Shown: positions 17,080 through 26,193 of the stretch, one piece after another
Layout: every line of letters starts with the position of its first letter
How positions within the stretch are numbered: position 1 is the stretch's first letter
From: Oscillibacter valericigenes Sjm18-20
GTDB lineage: Bacteria; Bacillota; Clostridia; Oscillospirales; Oscillospiraceae
Assembly: GCA_000283575.1 (NCBI GenBank)
Contig: AP012044.1
Location: 2,914,001-2,978,000, forward strand
Direction of reading: 5' to 3'
DNA length: 64,000 nucleotides
Position numbers and translations under genes: made by a program
Notes under the pieces: generated by a model
Databases searched by the model: none
Seen by the model: the letters and a program-made list of their open reading frames with translations, nothing else
Told to the model about the DNA's origin: nothing

Positions 17080-17718
17080 TTAAACAGTCACCCCTTCCAA
17101 AAACAAGCGCTTCAACTCTTCGGCGGCGTCTTTGATATCCGGTTGGGAGATAATCGCTGAGACTACCGCCAATCCATCTATCTTTGCCTTACGGAAGGAT
17201 GCGGCATTTCCCCTGTCAATTCCTCCGATTGCAACGACGGGAATGCGCACAGTCTGCCGAATGCGAAGCAGTTTTTCCATAGAGACAATTTGAGCCTCCT
17301 GTTTCGTTCCGGTATGAAACATGGCACCAACGCCCAGGTAATCAGCTCCGTCAAGTTGGGCTTGCAGCGCTTCGCTGAGAGAAGACGCGGATACGCCCAA
17401 AAGCATCTCCCGCCCGATAATTGTGCGGGCAACGGCGGCGGGAAGATCACTTTGCCCAATATGTACGCCGTCCGCTCCAATTGCCAAAGCAATGTCAATA
17501 CGGTCGTTCACGATCAGAGGGACCCCATAGCGGTCTGTTATTTTCTTAATGCGAACGGACTGATCATAAAACTCCCGCGAGGATGCCTCCTTTTCCCGAA
17601 GCTGCACCATCGTTACGCCGCCCTCAATTGCTTTTTCGACGGCGGTTTCCAAGATCTCTGTACTCATGAGCCCCCGGTCTGTGACCAAATAAAGCGTATA
17701 ATCAAACATTTTGTCCAT
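17080..17718 (-). CDS. thiE: Thiamine-phosphate synthase ThiE
   Basis: 212 residues, full-length TIM barrel. It joins HMP-PP to thiazole phosphate to give thiamine phosphate. Signature pieces: 'YLVTDRG', 'VTMVQLREKEASSREF', 'VPLIVNDRIDIALAIGADGV', 'HIGQSDLP', 'LGVSASSLSEA', 'DYLGVGAMF' and 'PVVAIGGIDRGNA'. Its start overlaps cytX by 17 nt. GAAAGGAAAG precedes ATG 17718, which favours that start over ATG 17709. No thiazole-making gene is nearby, so thiazole phosphate must come from elsewhere. Confidence 0.95.
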   Translation of the reverse strand: MDKMFDYTLYLVTDRGLMSTEILETAVEKAIEGGVTMVQLREKEASSREFYDQSVRIKKITDRYGVPLIVNDRIDIALAIGADGVHIGQSDLPAAVARTIIGREMLLGVSASSLSEALQAQLDGADYLGVGAMFHTGTKQEAQIVSMEKLLRIRQTVRIPVVAIGGIDRGNAASFRKAKIDGLAVVSAIISQPDIKDAAEELKRLFLEGVTV

Positions 17719-18910
17719 GTGCTTTCCTTTCTATGGTTCCCCAAACATAGCTGACAGACAAAAGGCCGAGCATGACGGGCAGCGTAACCCCAACGACTGT
17801 GTTGTACGGCATCAGCAGCCGATAGGCTATAAAGCCAATTAGCCATAGGATCAGATTTTTGATATTAGGGCTATTCTGAGGTCTAAATTTCCGCTGATGC
17901 AGCAAGAAATAATCGGCAAACGAGATGGCAAACAGTGGTGCGAACACCGAGCTGATCAGATACAGGAAATCTTGATACCGGCTTAACGGTATCAAGATCG
18001 CAATGACAACACCAGCGACACAGACAATGACCGACGCCAGCTTTTGATTGATTTTTCCGTTGATATTAACCGAGCTGACGCCCGCAGAATATACATCCAG
18101 AAAAGTGGTCGTAACGGTGGAAAGCACAATTGTGGCAAGAGCGGCAAGGCCAAATCCGGCTGATGACATAATCGTGAATACATCGGAGGTTCCGAAATAG
18201 ACGGCAGCGCCAAGCCCGATCGTAAACATGAAAATGGAGCCGATAAAATAGCTCAATACGCTGCCGACTGTTCCGATAAAAGGCTTTTTCAGCGTCCGGG
18301 TGTAGTCTGAAATAAGCGGAAGCCACGATAAAGCCATGGCAATGTTCAGCTCCACAGCAGCCCCGAAGGTGATTGTGTCATTCGTTGCCGCGACACCTTG
18401 CGGTGTGGAAAAAACGGTCACTCCAAGCACAATCATACAGACGAAAAGCAGGGTAATGACGACCACGTTTATCTTTGAGAGATTTTTCAGGCCGATGAAA
18501 ATCCAGAGACAAATCAGCAGACCGATTATGATGCACCAAAGCCGTTCGTTCTGATAACTCCAGAGCTGCGCCGCAATACCGTCAAAGGCTTTTGCGCCGC
18601 TGATAATCATCACGGCAGTCCATCCGAGAAGCTGAAGGATGTTCACGATGGAAAACCCGGTCGACCCATATTTGCTGAAGGATATCCGAGTGGATTCCGC
18701 CCACGACAGGCCGCTTTTGGCACCGATCAGCCCTGCGGGGAACAGCACGAGAACGCCAATCACATGACCGATCAGAATTGCCAGGAAGCCTTGTTCAAGC
18801 CCCAACGGCGCGATCAGCGCCCCGGTCATCAATTCGGATATGGAAACCGCAGCGCCAAACCATAGAAGGACCTGGCTGAATGTCGAGGTTTTGATTTCTT
18901 TTATGTTCAT
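17702..18910 (-). CDS. cytX: Putative hydroxymethylpyrimidine transporter CytX
   Basis: About 402 residues with 12 predicted membrane helices, of the nucleobase-cation symporter-1 family. 'FGAAVSISELMTGALIAPLG' at the N-terminus is typical of CytX, which imports HMP or related thiamine precursors and is generally under TPP riboswitch control, as here. I start at ATG 18910 ('MNIKEIKTSTF'); an in-frame start 5 codons upstream overlaps thiD. It lies between thiD and thiE with short overlaps. Confidence 0.9.
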   Translation of the reverse strand: MNIKEIKTSTFSQVLLWFGAAVSISELMTGALIAPLGLEQGFLAILIGHVIGVLVLFPAGLIGAKSGLSWAESTRISFSKYGSTGFSIVNILQLLGWTAVMIISGAKAFDGIAAQLWSYQNERLWCIIIGLLICLWIFIGLKNLSKINVVVITLLFVCMIVLGVTVFSTPQGVAATNDTITFGAAVELNIAMALSWLPLISDYTRTLKKPFIGTVGSVLSYFIGSIFMFTIGLGAAVYFGTSDVFTIMSSAGFGLAALATIVLSTVTTTFLDVYSAGVSSVNINGKINQKLASVIVCVAGVVIAILIPLSRYQDFLYLISSVFAPLFAISFADYFLLHQRKFRPQNSPNIKNLILWLIGFIAYRLLMPYNTVVGVTLPVMLGLLSVSYVWGTIERKAHGQNV

Positions 18911-18912
18911 TG

Positions 18913-19722
18913 TCAATCTTCCCATCCCTGTAATCCATTTTTGTAAAGGTCGTAAAAGTGATTGGTCGGGCCGTTCCCGTGGCCGATGGCAAGGGAATGT
19001 TCGATGGCAATCGTCACATATTCCTTCGATTTTTGAACGGCTTCCAGAATGCTCAGTCCTTTTGCAAGCTGTGAAGTGATAGCGGAGGAAAAAGTGCAGC
19101 CGGTTCCGTGTGTGTTTTTTGTGTCAATGCGTTTGGTTTCAAAATGGTAGAACTTTTCTCCGTCGAACAGGACATCCAAAGCATTGCCGGTTGCATGACC
19201 GCCCTTTACCACGATAGCCTTGCAGCCCATTGCGACAATCTCCTTTGCGGCGGTCTCCATGTCTGCCACGGTGGAAATTCGCATATCCGCAATTTTCTCA
19301 GCTTCCGGGATGTTTGGGGTCAGTACGTCGGCATGCGGGATAATGGTTTTTATCAACGTGTCAACAGCCGTAGGCTCCATGAGTGGACAGCCGTTTTTTG
19401 CATACATGACGGGATCAATGACGATGTTTTTTGGCTGATACTGCCTGAGCTTTTCAGCGACAGCGTTCATACAGGGCGGAGTGGACAGCATACCGATTTT
19501 AACGGCGTCCACCTCAATATCCTCAAAGACAGCGTCAATCTGCTTTTTAATCATGTCGGGTGTGATATCCTGAATGTCGATCACTCGGCTCGTATTCTCT
19601 GCGACAACGGATACAATAACGCTCATTCCAAAAACGCCGTGTGCCGAGAACGTTTTCAGGTCTGCCTGGATTCCGGCGCCGCCGCTGCAATCAGACCCGG
19701 CAATGCTCAAAACTTTTTTCAT
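18913..19722 (-). CDS. thiD: Phosphomethylpyrimidine kinase ThiD
   Basis: 269 residues, ribokinase-like. It phosphorylates HMP and HMP-P to HMP-PP. Visible motifs: '[20 protein letters not shown]', 'VKIGMLSTP', '[11 protein letters not shown]', 'LTPNIPEAE', 'VVKGGHA' and the anion-hole motif '[13 protein letters not shown]' with the catalytic Asp-equivalent region. Full length and intact. It overlaps thiN by 4 nt. Confidence 0.96.
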   Translation of the reverse strand: MKKVLSIAGSDCSGGAGIQADLKTFSAHGVFGMSVIVSVVAENTSRVIDIQDITPDMIKKQIDAVFEDIEVDAVKIGMLSTPPCMNAVAEKLRQYQPKNIVIDPVMYAKNGCPLMEPTAVDTLIKTIIPHADVLTPNIPEAEKIADMRISTVADMETAAKEIVAMGCKAIVVKGGHATGNALDVLFDGEKFYHFETKRIDTKNTHGTGCTFSSAITSQLAKGLSILEAVQKSKEYVTIAIEHSLAIGHGNGPTNHFYDLYKNGLQGWED

Positions 19723-20357
19723 AGCAAAATATCCTTTATTTCTCTCGGAAAAACAACAAGCAACGTTCCGGTTTTCACGGTGATTGTGCTTTCTTTTCCG
19801 ATAAACTCATTACTTACGCCAATGGGAAATGTGTTTGTCAAGGTAGCGTTATCAAGCTCATATTTCAGTCCTTTTAGAAATACGCCTGCCGAACTATCTG
19901 AATGTGAAAACACGGAAACGTAACCCTTGGAGTGCTGGTGGAATTTCATGCTGCCGTTCGTAATCGCGGTGATGATCCTCGCCTTATCGACCAGAAAGCC
20001 TTTCATGTTTTTCTGCGCCAGATGTGCCAATAGCTGTATATTGGCAAACGTATGTTCCGGCCTGCCGCCCGTCCCGCAATAAAGATGGAAAATGTGATAG
20101 CCCTTTTTTACCCCCTCACGCGCGGCGGCAAAGGTATCCGTGTCGTCTTTTTCGGTATTCAGGGTAATTACGTTTGGATGATCCGGTTTGCAGTGCAGTG
20201 TATCAAAGTCGCCGATTACTAAATCAGCTGTTATTCCGGCTTGCTCTAAGTAGAGTAAGCCGCCGTCTGCCGCAATAACGTAATCATCCGGGCGTGGTGT
20301 AAAATCCAATCCGTAGTTTTCGCCTGCTCCGACGATATAACAAATCCTGTTTTTCAT
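19719..20357 (-). CDS. thiN: Thiamine diphosphokinase
   Basis: 212 residues from ATG 20357. Pyrophosphorylates thiamine to TPP. Family features: '[20 protein letters not shown]', 'LVIGDFDT', '[19 protein letters not shown]', '[16 protein letters not shown]' and the C-terminal beta domain '[20 protein letters not shown]'. It lies 4 nt after tenA. Together with TenA, ThiD, ThiE and CytX it gives a salvage route rather than de novo synthesis. Confidence 0.94.
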   Translation of the reverse strand: MKNRICYIVGAGENYGLDFTPRPDDYVIAADGGLLYLEQAGITADLVIGDFDTLHCKPDHPNVITLNTEKDDTDTFAAAREGVKKGYHIFHLYCGTGGRPEHTFANIQLLAHLAQKNMKGFLVDKARIITAITNGSMKFHQHSKGYVSVFSHSDSSAGVFLKGLKYELDNATLTNTFPIGVSNEFIGKESTITVKTGTLLVVFPREIKDILL

Positions 20358-20361
20358 CTTT

Positions 20362-21015
20362 TTAAGACTCCTGATAAGCCATTTTCCAAAAATCCAACTC
20401 CAGCAGACTTGCTCTTTGGAAGATGGCGTTAAGCTTTTCTTGCTCTGTGACTGAAAGCAGAGCGCATTTTTTGTCCGTAAAATCGCACCAGGTCTTGCAA
20501 TCCTCGTAATACTGCTCATCCGCGTAGTCCTGAATGAAGTCCCAATGCTTCGAATTTGCCGTTTCCTGCTGGGCGGCAATATTTCTGAAAATAAAGCTGT
20601 AACTCAGCATACAGGGCAGTACCGCCATTAGGATTTCACAGACGTTGCCTTGTTCGGCAATCCTAAGCATAAAGTCGATGTAGGCTTGGTTTTCAGGAAG
20701 CGGCTTCATGAGATCCACTTCATTGTCCGTGATTCCAAACTGTTTTAGATAGCTCAATCTCACTGCGGATTCCGTATTTGTAACGAAGCTCAGAATCGAG
20801 TAGAAAAACTGAATATCCTTCAATGTGGTAGAATGATACATAGCCTTGCCATAAACGCGGGCATAGTGCCTTAAATAGATGCTGTCCTGGATCATATAGA
20901 GCTTGAACTTTTCAAATGGCAAAGCTCCGGATTTCAGTTCCTGTACGAACGGAGTTTTTACACACTCATTCCAGATCGGTACAGATTCGTTAATCGTTCT
21001 CTTCATAAACTGCAT
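20362..21015 (-). CDS. tenA: TenA aminopyrimidine aminohydrolase / thiaminase II
   Basis: 217 residues. TenA hydrolyses aminomethyl-pyrimidine from degraded thiamine to HMP for reuse. Catalytic positions are present: 'MIQDSIYLRHYARVY' with the substrate Asp, 'VLPCMLSYSFIF' with the nucleophilic Cys (TenA_C type), and 'LLELDFWKMAYQ' with the Glu. I start at ATG 21015, behind GGAGG. It is the first gene after the two riboswitches. Confidence 0.95.
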   Translation of the reverse strand: MQFMKRTINESVPIWNECVKTPFVQELKSGALPFEKFKLYMIQDSIYLRHYARVYGKAMYHSTTLKDIQFFYSILSFVTNTESAVRLSYLKQFGITDNEVDLMKPLPENQAYIDFMLRIAEQGNVCEILMAVLPCMLSYSFIFRNIAAQQETANSKHWDFIQDYADEQYYEDCKTWCDFTDKKCALLSVTEQEKLNAIFQRASLLELDFWKMAYQES

Positions 21016-21037
21016 GCTTTTTCCTCCTGATAATCGA

Positions 21038-21073
21038 TAAAAAAATAGAGCTCCCCAAAAAATAGGAAGCTCT
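21038..21073 (-). terminator. Expression-platform terminator of the proximal TPP riboswitch
   Basis: AGAGCTTCC / GGGGAGCTCT hairpin followed on the minus strand by ATTTTTTT, 25 nt before the tenA start. It should form when TPP is bound. Confidence 0.75.
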
Positions 21074-21097
21074 TTCAGACGCAAGGGTGGCGTAAGA

Positions 21098-21180
21098 AAT
21101 TGCTTCCCTACGCCAGTATTAGCCGACAGGTCCAGAGGTCAGGTCTTAGCCTTTTTCAACTAGTTCAGTTCCCTCGCAAA
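21098..21180 (-). ncRNA. TPP riboswitch, proximal copy
   Basis: Minus-strand sequence carries the thi-box hallmarks: GAGGGAACTGAACTAGTTG, then 'GACCTGACC', 'GGACCTGTCGGCTAATACTGG' split by the usual internal loop, and the closing GCGTAGGGAAGC. It lies between the distal unit and tenA. Confidence 0.9.
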
Positions 21181-21204
21181 CATATAAACAATATTCAATT
21201 ATAG

Positions 21205-21242
21205 AGAAAAAACAGGGCACTTCCGTTTTGAGAAGCGTCCTG
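21205..21242 (-). terminator. Expression-platform terminator of the distal TPP riboswitch
   Basis: CAGGACGCTTC ... GGAAGTGCCCTG hairpin followed by TTTTTTCT on the minus strand, immediately after the distal aptamer. The first riboswitch is therefore a complete aptamer-terminator unit of its own. Confidence 0.75.
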
Positions 21243-21261
21243 TTTCAATACACTGATATTG

Positions 21262-21343
21262 ATCGCTTCCCTGCGTTGGTCTTAACCAACAGGTTCAAAG
21301 GGTCAGGTTTTACCTTCTCAACTACGAAGTAGTTCCCCCGCTT
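21262..21343 (-). ncRNA. TPP riboswitch, distal copy
   Basis: Minus-strand GCGGGGGAACTACTTCG, 'AAACCTGACCC', 'GAACCTGTTGGTTAAGACC', 'AACGCAGGGAAGCG'. All conserved thi-box segments are present. With the proximal copy it forms a tandem pair upstream of tenA. Confidence 0.9.
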
Positions 21344-21504
21344 ACAGTTTGAAGTATATCACTTGTTTTTCGATAATTCAATAAGAATTTCCAAATATGA
21401 TATCTTAATTCTTTAGTATTTCCGAAAAGCGATAGACAAGCTGGTCAGTTTGTTAGAACAATCATTGTCAGTACGCTCCTATTTTCATTTCTTCATTGGC
21501 TTTC

Positions 21505-21626
21505 CGGTCTGCCTGCCAGGCGCAGGGGGCTTATGGGATGATTCTGCACAGCGACCGCGGCAGCCAATTTACCAGCACCGCATTTCGAAAGGCGCTGGCG
21601 CAATACGGTGCGATTCAAAGTTCTTG
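21505..21626 (+). pseudogene. IS3-family transposase (integrase core) fragment
   Basis: One frame reads 'AYGMILHSDRGSQFTS' then 'TAFRKALAQYGAIQSS' and a stop. HSDRGSQ with the following helix is the second-Asp region of IS3/IS150-type transposases. Both flanks are unrelated, so only about 40 codons survive. Confidence 0.7.
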
Positions 21627-21702
21627 ACTTCTCCAATAGGCTCCTTTTTTCTTTGACTGTATCTTATCCTCTGTCCAAAATTTTAACACCGACCCAATGC
21701 GA

Positions 21703-22662
21703 TTATGCCATTAGGGAAGCTAATCGTGACCATGAAATGTTGCGGCCTGTTACCAAAACAGCCACTTTGTGGCCCTCCAACTCTTTGCTATATCGTTTTA
21801 ATGAAGCGATTCCGGCGGCTCCCGAAGGTTCAACTATATAATGAAAATCCAGCATCGTTCTGACTGCGTCGATTAGCTCCTCCTCTGTGACAGCCAGTAT
21901 TCGATCAATATATTTATGAATAATTGGGAAGGTAATTGTTTCCGGATCAATTGGCCCGCTTAAGCCCTCCGCTATCGATGGCTTCAAATCTACATCCGTA
22001 GGACTGCCGTTTCGATGCCAAACCTCCAGCGTAGGGCTGTTTTTAGCTTGGATACCCCAAATTTTAATTTTGGGATTCACGGACTTCAACGCTATACACA
22101 TACCAGCAGTAAGCCCGCCCCCTCCCATACAGGTAATAACAGTATCCACATCCGATAGATCATCCAGGACTTCTAACGCGATTGTTCCACCTGCGGCAAT
22201 AGCAGTTGGGGTATTATACGCAGAAAAAAATTTGTATCCGTTTTCTTTAGATGCCTCTATTGCAGATAATCTTGCTTCCTCGATGGAATCAAAATAACTG
22301 ATAACAGCCCCATAGCTCTCCAATGCGTTAACTTTACTTTCATCCGCGGCCCTGGGCAAACAGACGTAGGCAGGAACATTAAGACGCTTGGCTGCATATG
22401 CCAAACCAATACCGTGATTGCCAGCCGAAGGCGCAATCACGCCACACTTTCTATCAACATCACTTAACGACAAAAGGCCATTAAAAGCTTCTCGAGCCTT
22501 AAAACTTCCTGTAATCTGAAGATTCTCCAGCTTTAAGTAAATATTTGAGTTGTATAAATTGCTGATTTTCTCATTGTACTCTAATGGTGTGCGGTATATG
22601 TAATTCTGAATACGCTTATGAGCTTGTACAATGTCTTGCAGTGTAATATTAGCTTGATCCAA
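21703..22662 (-). CDS. Threonine/serine ammonia-lyase-like PLP enzyme
   Basis: 319 residues, fold-type II PLP enzyme. The Schiff-base Lys is in 'GSFKAREAFNG', the substrate loop is 'SAGNHGIGLAYAAK', the phosphate-binding loop is 'GGGGLTAG', and the Ser/Thr motif lies in 'VEPSGAAGIAS'. There is no ACT regulatory domain, so it resembles catabolic threonine dehydratase or 3-hydroxyaspartate ammonia-lyase. It is transcribed divergently from a LysR gene that probably controls it. Confidence 0.87.
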   Translation of the reverse strand: MDQANITLQDIVQAHKRIQNYIYRTPLEYNEKISNLYNSNIYLKLENLQITGSFKAREAFNGLLSLSDVDRKCGVIAPSAGNHGIGLAYAAKRLNVPAYVCLPRAADESKVNALESYGAVISYFDSIEEARLSAIEASKENGYKFFSAYNTPTAIAAGGTIALEVLDDLSDVDTVITCMGGGGLTAGMCIALKSVNPKIKIWGIQAKNSPTLEVWHRNGSPTDVDLKPSIAEGLSGPIDPETITFPIIHKYIDRILAVTEEELIDAVRTMLDFHYIVEPSGAAGIASLKRYSKELEGHKVAVLVTGRNISWSRLASLMA

Positions 22663-22787
22663 TTAAATCATCTCCCGTTTATAATGCTAAGTAGCTATTC
22701 TAGTTTACATTTTGTTTTGATTATTGTATAATACGCTTTAATCATAATATTATAACTTAAAGTTATAACGGAAAGGAGGGCCGTCAA

Positions 22788-23621
22788 TTGACTCTACAAC
22801 AGATGCTATATGTCAAAATAATAGCGGAGACCCAAAGCATTAATAAAGCTTCACAAGTCCTCCATCTTTCTCAGCCCGCTTTGACAAAGCAGCTTAAGCT
22901 GTTGGAAAATGAACTGGGGGCAACCCTGTTTGAACGAAATCAAAATGGAGTCAGATTGACAAAAGAAGGCGTTACATTTTTAAATGATGCAAAAAAGATT
23001 TTAAATGGCGTTAATTCCTTAAGCCAACATTTTTCCGACTCAAAAACCAAAGTACTACACATTGGTGCTCTGCCAAGCTTATCTACTTATTTGCTACCGA
23101 ATGTTTTAACAAGTCTACAAAGCTGCGGATATAAAACAAATCTGATGGTTACAAATTCAAGTGATGAAATCGGAAGGCTTTTCTTTGAACGGAAAATTGA
23201 TGCAGGATTTGCGCAGGATATTGAAGAAAACGAATATGCTTATCCTATTTTAGAGGAACCTTACTGTTTGGTCGTACCGGCTAACAGCAGTTTGGCAGAC
23301 TGTAAATCAGTCGGATTTGAGGAATTGGTAAATCGGGCTATGATTTTACCTTCTTATCCATGTGACATTCGTAAAGCCCTGGATAATTATTTAAATCAAC
23401 ACGATATCGCTTTGGAAGCCAGCATAGAAATTGGTCAAAATGAGCCTATTTTATCGCTCGTTAAAGCGAATGGAGGTCTAACAATTTTGCCGGAAATGGC
23501 TGTCAGAAAACTGGATGATGATCTAAAAGCGATACCCTTAAAAGAGAAAGGATTTAGCAGAACAGTATCTTTAATGACCTACTCAAACAAACTTAAAGAT
23601 TTGATATTTCAAAGCCTATAA
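22788..23621 (+). CDS. LysR-family transcriptional regulator
   Basis: 277 residues. N-terminal winged helix: 'QMLYVKIIAETQSINKASQV' followed by LHLSQPALTKQLKLLEN. The effector domain starts near residue 85 ('VLHIGALPSLSTYLLPNVL'). It starts at TTG 22788, directly behind a strong GAAAGGAGG. The 125-nt gap to the divergent ammonia-lyase gene presumably holds both promoters and the LysR site. A TATAACTTAAAGTTATA palindrome at about 22751-22767 is a good operator candidate. Confidence 0.9.
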   Translation: MTLQQMLYVKIIAETQSINKASQVLHLSQPALTKQLKLLENELGATLFERNQNGVRLTKEGVTFLNDAKKILNGVNSLSQHFSDSKTKVLHIGALPSLSTYLLPNVLTSLQSCGYKTNLMVTNSSDEIGRLFFERKIDAGFAQDIEENEYAYPILEEPYCLVVPANSSLADCKSVGFEELVNRAMILPSYPCDIRKALDNYLNQHDIALEASIEIGQNEPILSLVKANGGLTILPEMAVRKLDDDLKAIPLKEKGFSRTVSLMTYSNKLKDLIFQSL

Positions 23622-23691
23622 TTAATATTGAGGTTATGGGAATGCAAGAAGCTCGAGTTGCGGAACAGAGGAGTAATAGCCGTGCCCGCAA

Positions 23692-23735
23692 AATTAGCCG
23701 GCATCTTGAGTTTTAAGTCAAAGTGCCGGCTAATT
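23692..23735 (+). terminator. Hairpin downstream of the LysR gene
   Basis: AATTAGCCGGCA / TGCCGGCTAATT, a perfect 12-bp stem with a 20-nt loop. There is no T run, so it may be a bidirectional transcription barrier or a remnant of an inverted repeat. Confidence 0.5.
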
Positions 23736-23852
23736 CTACGTTTTACCCTTCTCGAGCATGTTTTCTGACAAATCAACTCCTGCTATCTCTGAATCAGGAA
23801 ATCTTTTTCTTAACGGAAGCGTACTCATACCCGATCCACAGCCAACATCAAG
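23736..23852 (-). pseudogene. SAM-dependent methyltransferase fragment
   Basis: One minus-strand frame reads 'LDVGCGSGMSTLPLRKRFP' then 'DSEIAGVDLSENMLEKGKT' and a stop. That is motif I plus the post-I acidic residue of a class I methyltransferase, with both ends missing. Confidence 0.6.
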
Positions 23853-23912
23853 ATCTTCCTATCCAGAATGTCAATTCATTTTTTGAACTACCAAAAAGCT
23901 CCACACTCTGAT

Positions 23913-24410
23913 TTATATTAACTTCTTATAACCACTCCAATCAGGATTCAAGAAATAAACTTTTCCATCAGGAATTAAATGAATATAAACGATCTTCCCA
24001 TCTGCAAATTTCAAATGATTCTCAACCTTAAAAATACTGTCAACATGACTATCATTCATATTTTTTAGCAACGCTTTTGTCGCTTTCTCTTTCGCTTCAT
24101 TTTCCGTTTCTGCGATTATAAATCCATACTCATGTTGTTCTCCAAAAGTTTCCTTTAAGTAACCACCCATATTCACAAAAAACAGACTCAGATCTGTATT
24201 TTGCGGATGATCTTCAATCTGAATAGCATATCCATCTGAGCCTGTGAGTGCTTTATATTCATCTAGGTGCAAATGCTCTCCATACCAGCCTTCTTTAAGA
24301 ATCTCATACGTATTTTCTATGCAATCTGCTATAACCAGTTGCACATCATGTACTTCAATATTCGCTTTGCTAATACTTCCACCAATTCCAATCACAAATA
24401 ACTTTTTCAT
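23913..24410 (-). CDS. DUF1543 family protein
   Basis: 165 residues. The opening 'FVIGIGGSISKANIEVHDVQ' and 'GYAIQIEDHP...LFFVNMGGY' are typical of DUF1543, a family of unknown function often found as two related halves ('FIIAETENEAKEKATKAL', 'HVDSIFKVE'). It stands alone, with AGGAGG before ATG 24410. Confidence 0.8.
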   Translation of the reverse strand: MKKLFVIGIGGSISKANIEVHDVQLVIADCIENTYEILKEGWYGEHLHLDEYKALTGSDGYAIQIEDHPQNTDLSLFFVNMGGYLKETFGEQHEYGFIIAETENEAKEKATKALLKNMNDSHVDSIFKVENHLKFADGKIVYIHLIPDGKVYFLNPDWSGYKKLI

Positions 24411-24472
24411 ATATTCCTCCTGCTATTACGCTTTAGCAAACTCAAACTTTGCTTCGTCATTTTACTATAACT

Positions 24473-25270
24473 TTAATTCTCTCCAAGCGTTTTGGTCGTA
24501 AATTCCTTTGCCTTAACTGCTCGATACTGTTTGAACTTTTTACCCGGAATGATTACTGCATTAACTGGGCAAAAACTTAGGCATCGCATGCATAACTCGC
24601 ACGAGTCGTGCCAGTCTGGATACTCTTTCATATCGATATTATTCATGGGACACAGCTTTGAACATAGACCGCATTTAATACATTTCTCCTTGTCCACAGC
24701 AATTTTTCGTCCTTCAGCCAGATTTATCCGTTCCATCACAAAGTGGTTACAGCAGATATGATACAGTCCCTTTGAAAGAAACGGGATGCGCCTCCAAGAG
24801 GTATTGCCCTCAATAAGATTTTCTGCATATTCTCTTGCTTTCCTAAGTCCACTATTTATTTTTTCCTCATTCTCTTCCTCATTGATCTGCTTGGGGAGCC
24901 AGTTATTAGGCATCACAATCTCACAGGCACCAATACAGTTATATCCCTTTTCTGTTAGAACTTTTTTCAATGGTCCCACAATAGCACCAGAGAAAGCCAT
25001 CATGGTATCCACCATAAAGACAGGTGTTTTCTCAGCCCTTGGAAGTGCTTTTAGGAAATTCCATACAAAAGGCAGTGTAGATTGGAAAGCAACCGGAAAG
25101 GCAATCCCGAAAGGGGTAGAGACGTCTATTTTCCTCGGATCCGTATCTTCAATTTTATAGAGCTTAACCTGTATTCCTTTTGCGGAAAAGTTTTTAATCA
25201 TTTCTTTCACTACCAATAACGTATTTCCGGTTCCTGAATAGTAATAAAAGTTGATGTGTGTTCCTAACAT
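24473..25270 (-). CDS. EFR1 family ferredoxin (flavodoxin-like plus 2x[4Fe-4S])
   Basis: 265 residues. The N-terminal flavodoxin-like domain has the FMN loop 'YYYSGTGNTLLV'. The C-terminal bacterial ferredoxin domain has two CxxCxxCxxxCP clusters, 'CIKCGLCSKLCP' and 'CELCMRCLSFCP'. Such proteins are presumed electron carriers in anaerobes. The partner is not evident from the neighbours. Confidence 0.88.
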   Translation of the reverse strand: MLGTHINFYYYSGTGNTLLVVKEMIKNFSAKGIQVKLYKIEDTDPRKIDVSTPFGIAFPVAFQSTLPFVWNFLKALPRAEKTPVFMVDTMMAFSGAIVGPLKKVLTEKGYNCIGACEIVMPNNWLPKQINEEENEEKINSGLRKAREYAENLIEGNTSWRRIPFLSKGLYHICCNHFVMERINLAEGRKIAVDKEKCIKCGLCSKLCPMNNIDMKEYPDWHDSCELCMRCLSFCPVNAVIIPGKKFKQYRAVKAKEFTTKTLGEN

Positions 25271-25457
25271 AATTAATTCCCTCCTGTTCTATGAATACGG
25301 TGAAAAATATTGTATTTTATCCCAATTTGCTTACCGCTCTTTCATAATAATTTTAAATATATACACTAATGGTTGCTCTAATGTAATAAATGTATGGATT
25401 TTCATTATAAGTTTTCTACAAATCTGCAAGGGGAAATTTCAATAAAGAAAGCTTGAA

Positions 25458-26024
25458 TTATGAGGGATAAAGCGATGGTGTAAGTACAAACAAGATATGA
25501 TTAGCTTGATCTCCCTTGTTCAGAAATCTATGTTTTACATTAGGAGGAATACGAACAACATCTCCCTCCTCCAGAAAATATTCAACTCCTTCTAATTCAA
25601 CATAGGTCTCTCCCTTCATGACAACCGCAATTTCTTCCTTGTCCAAATGAGAATAGTGGCTTTCTGTCGTATTGGCATGAGCATTCAAATCCATCATTAA
25701 AAGTTCAATATGTGCCTTCATAAAATCTGGGGTTAACACGTCATAAACAATATGGTCACTGTTTTCTCTGTAAACTTTCTTTCGATCTTTCTTTTTCGAA
25801 ATTAGGGATTCCGTATCAATTTCATTGATAAAAAGTGTATAAAGCGGTACATTAAGGGCTTGTGCAATAAGTTCCAATACACTCAGTGACGGATTTGCCT
25901 GTCCTCGCTCAATCTGGCTTATGAGGGATGTACTTATTCCTGCAAAATCTGCAAACTCACGTATTGTCATTCCTTTTTTCTTCCTGTAATTCAAAACTGT
26001 TTGCCCCAGACGATTATAATTCAT
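25458..26024 (-). CDS. XRE-cupin transcriptional regulator
   Basis: 188 residues. HTH_3 at the N-terminus ('KKGMTIREFADFAGISTSLI', 'SQIERGQANPSLSVLELIA') and a C-terminal cupin_2 domain ('HYSHLDKEEIAVVMKGETYV', 'GDVVRIPPNVKHRFLNKG'), probably a sensor. It is divergent from the EamA gene across a 150-nt gap, so it likely controls that transporter. Confidence 0.9.
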   Translation of the reverse strand: MNYNRLGQTVLNYRKKKGMTIREFADFAGISTSLISQIERGQANPSLSVLELIAQALNVPLYTLFINEIDTESLISKKKDRKKVYRENSDHIVYDVLTPDFMKAHIELLMMDLNAHANTTESHYSHLDKEEIAVVMKGETYVELEGVEYFLEEGDVVRIPPNVKHRFLNKGDQANHILFVLTPSLYPS

Positions 26025-26193
26025 AATAATCTACCATCCATAATAATAAGTTTTTTCCTTCATTTGTATTAACATAATGTATATAGCAAATAGAGCTTTA
26101 TTTAACAATGAAAATAGACTATAACTACTTTATACATTATAGTGTACCACGTATTTTATATTCAACAAGAGTGAGGAGGTGTCTGATGCCCTG

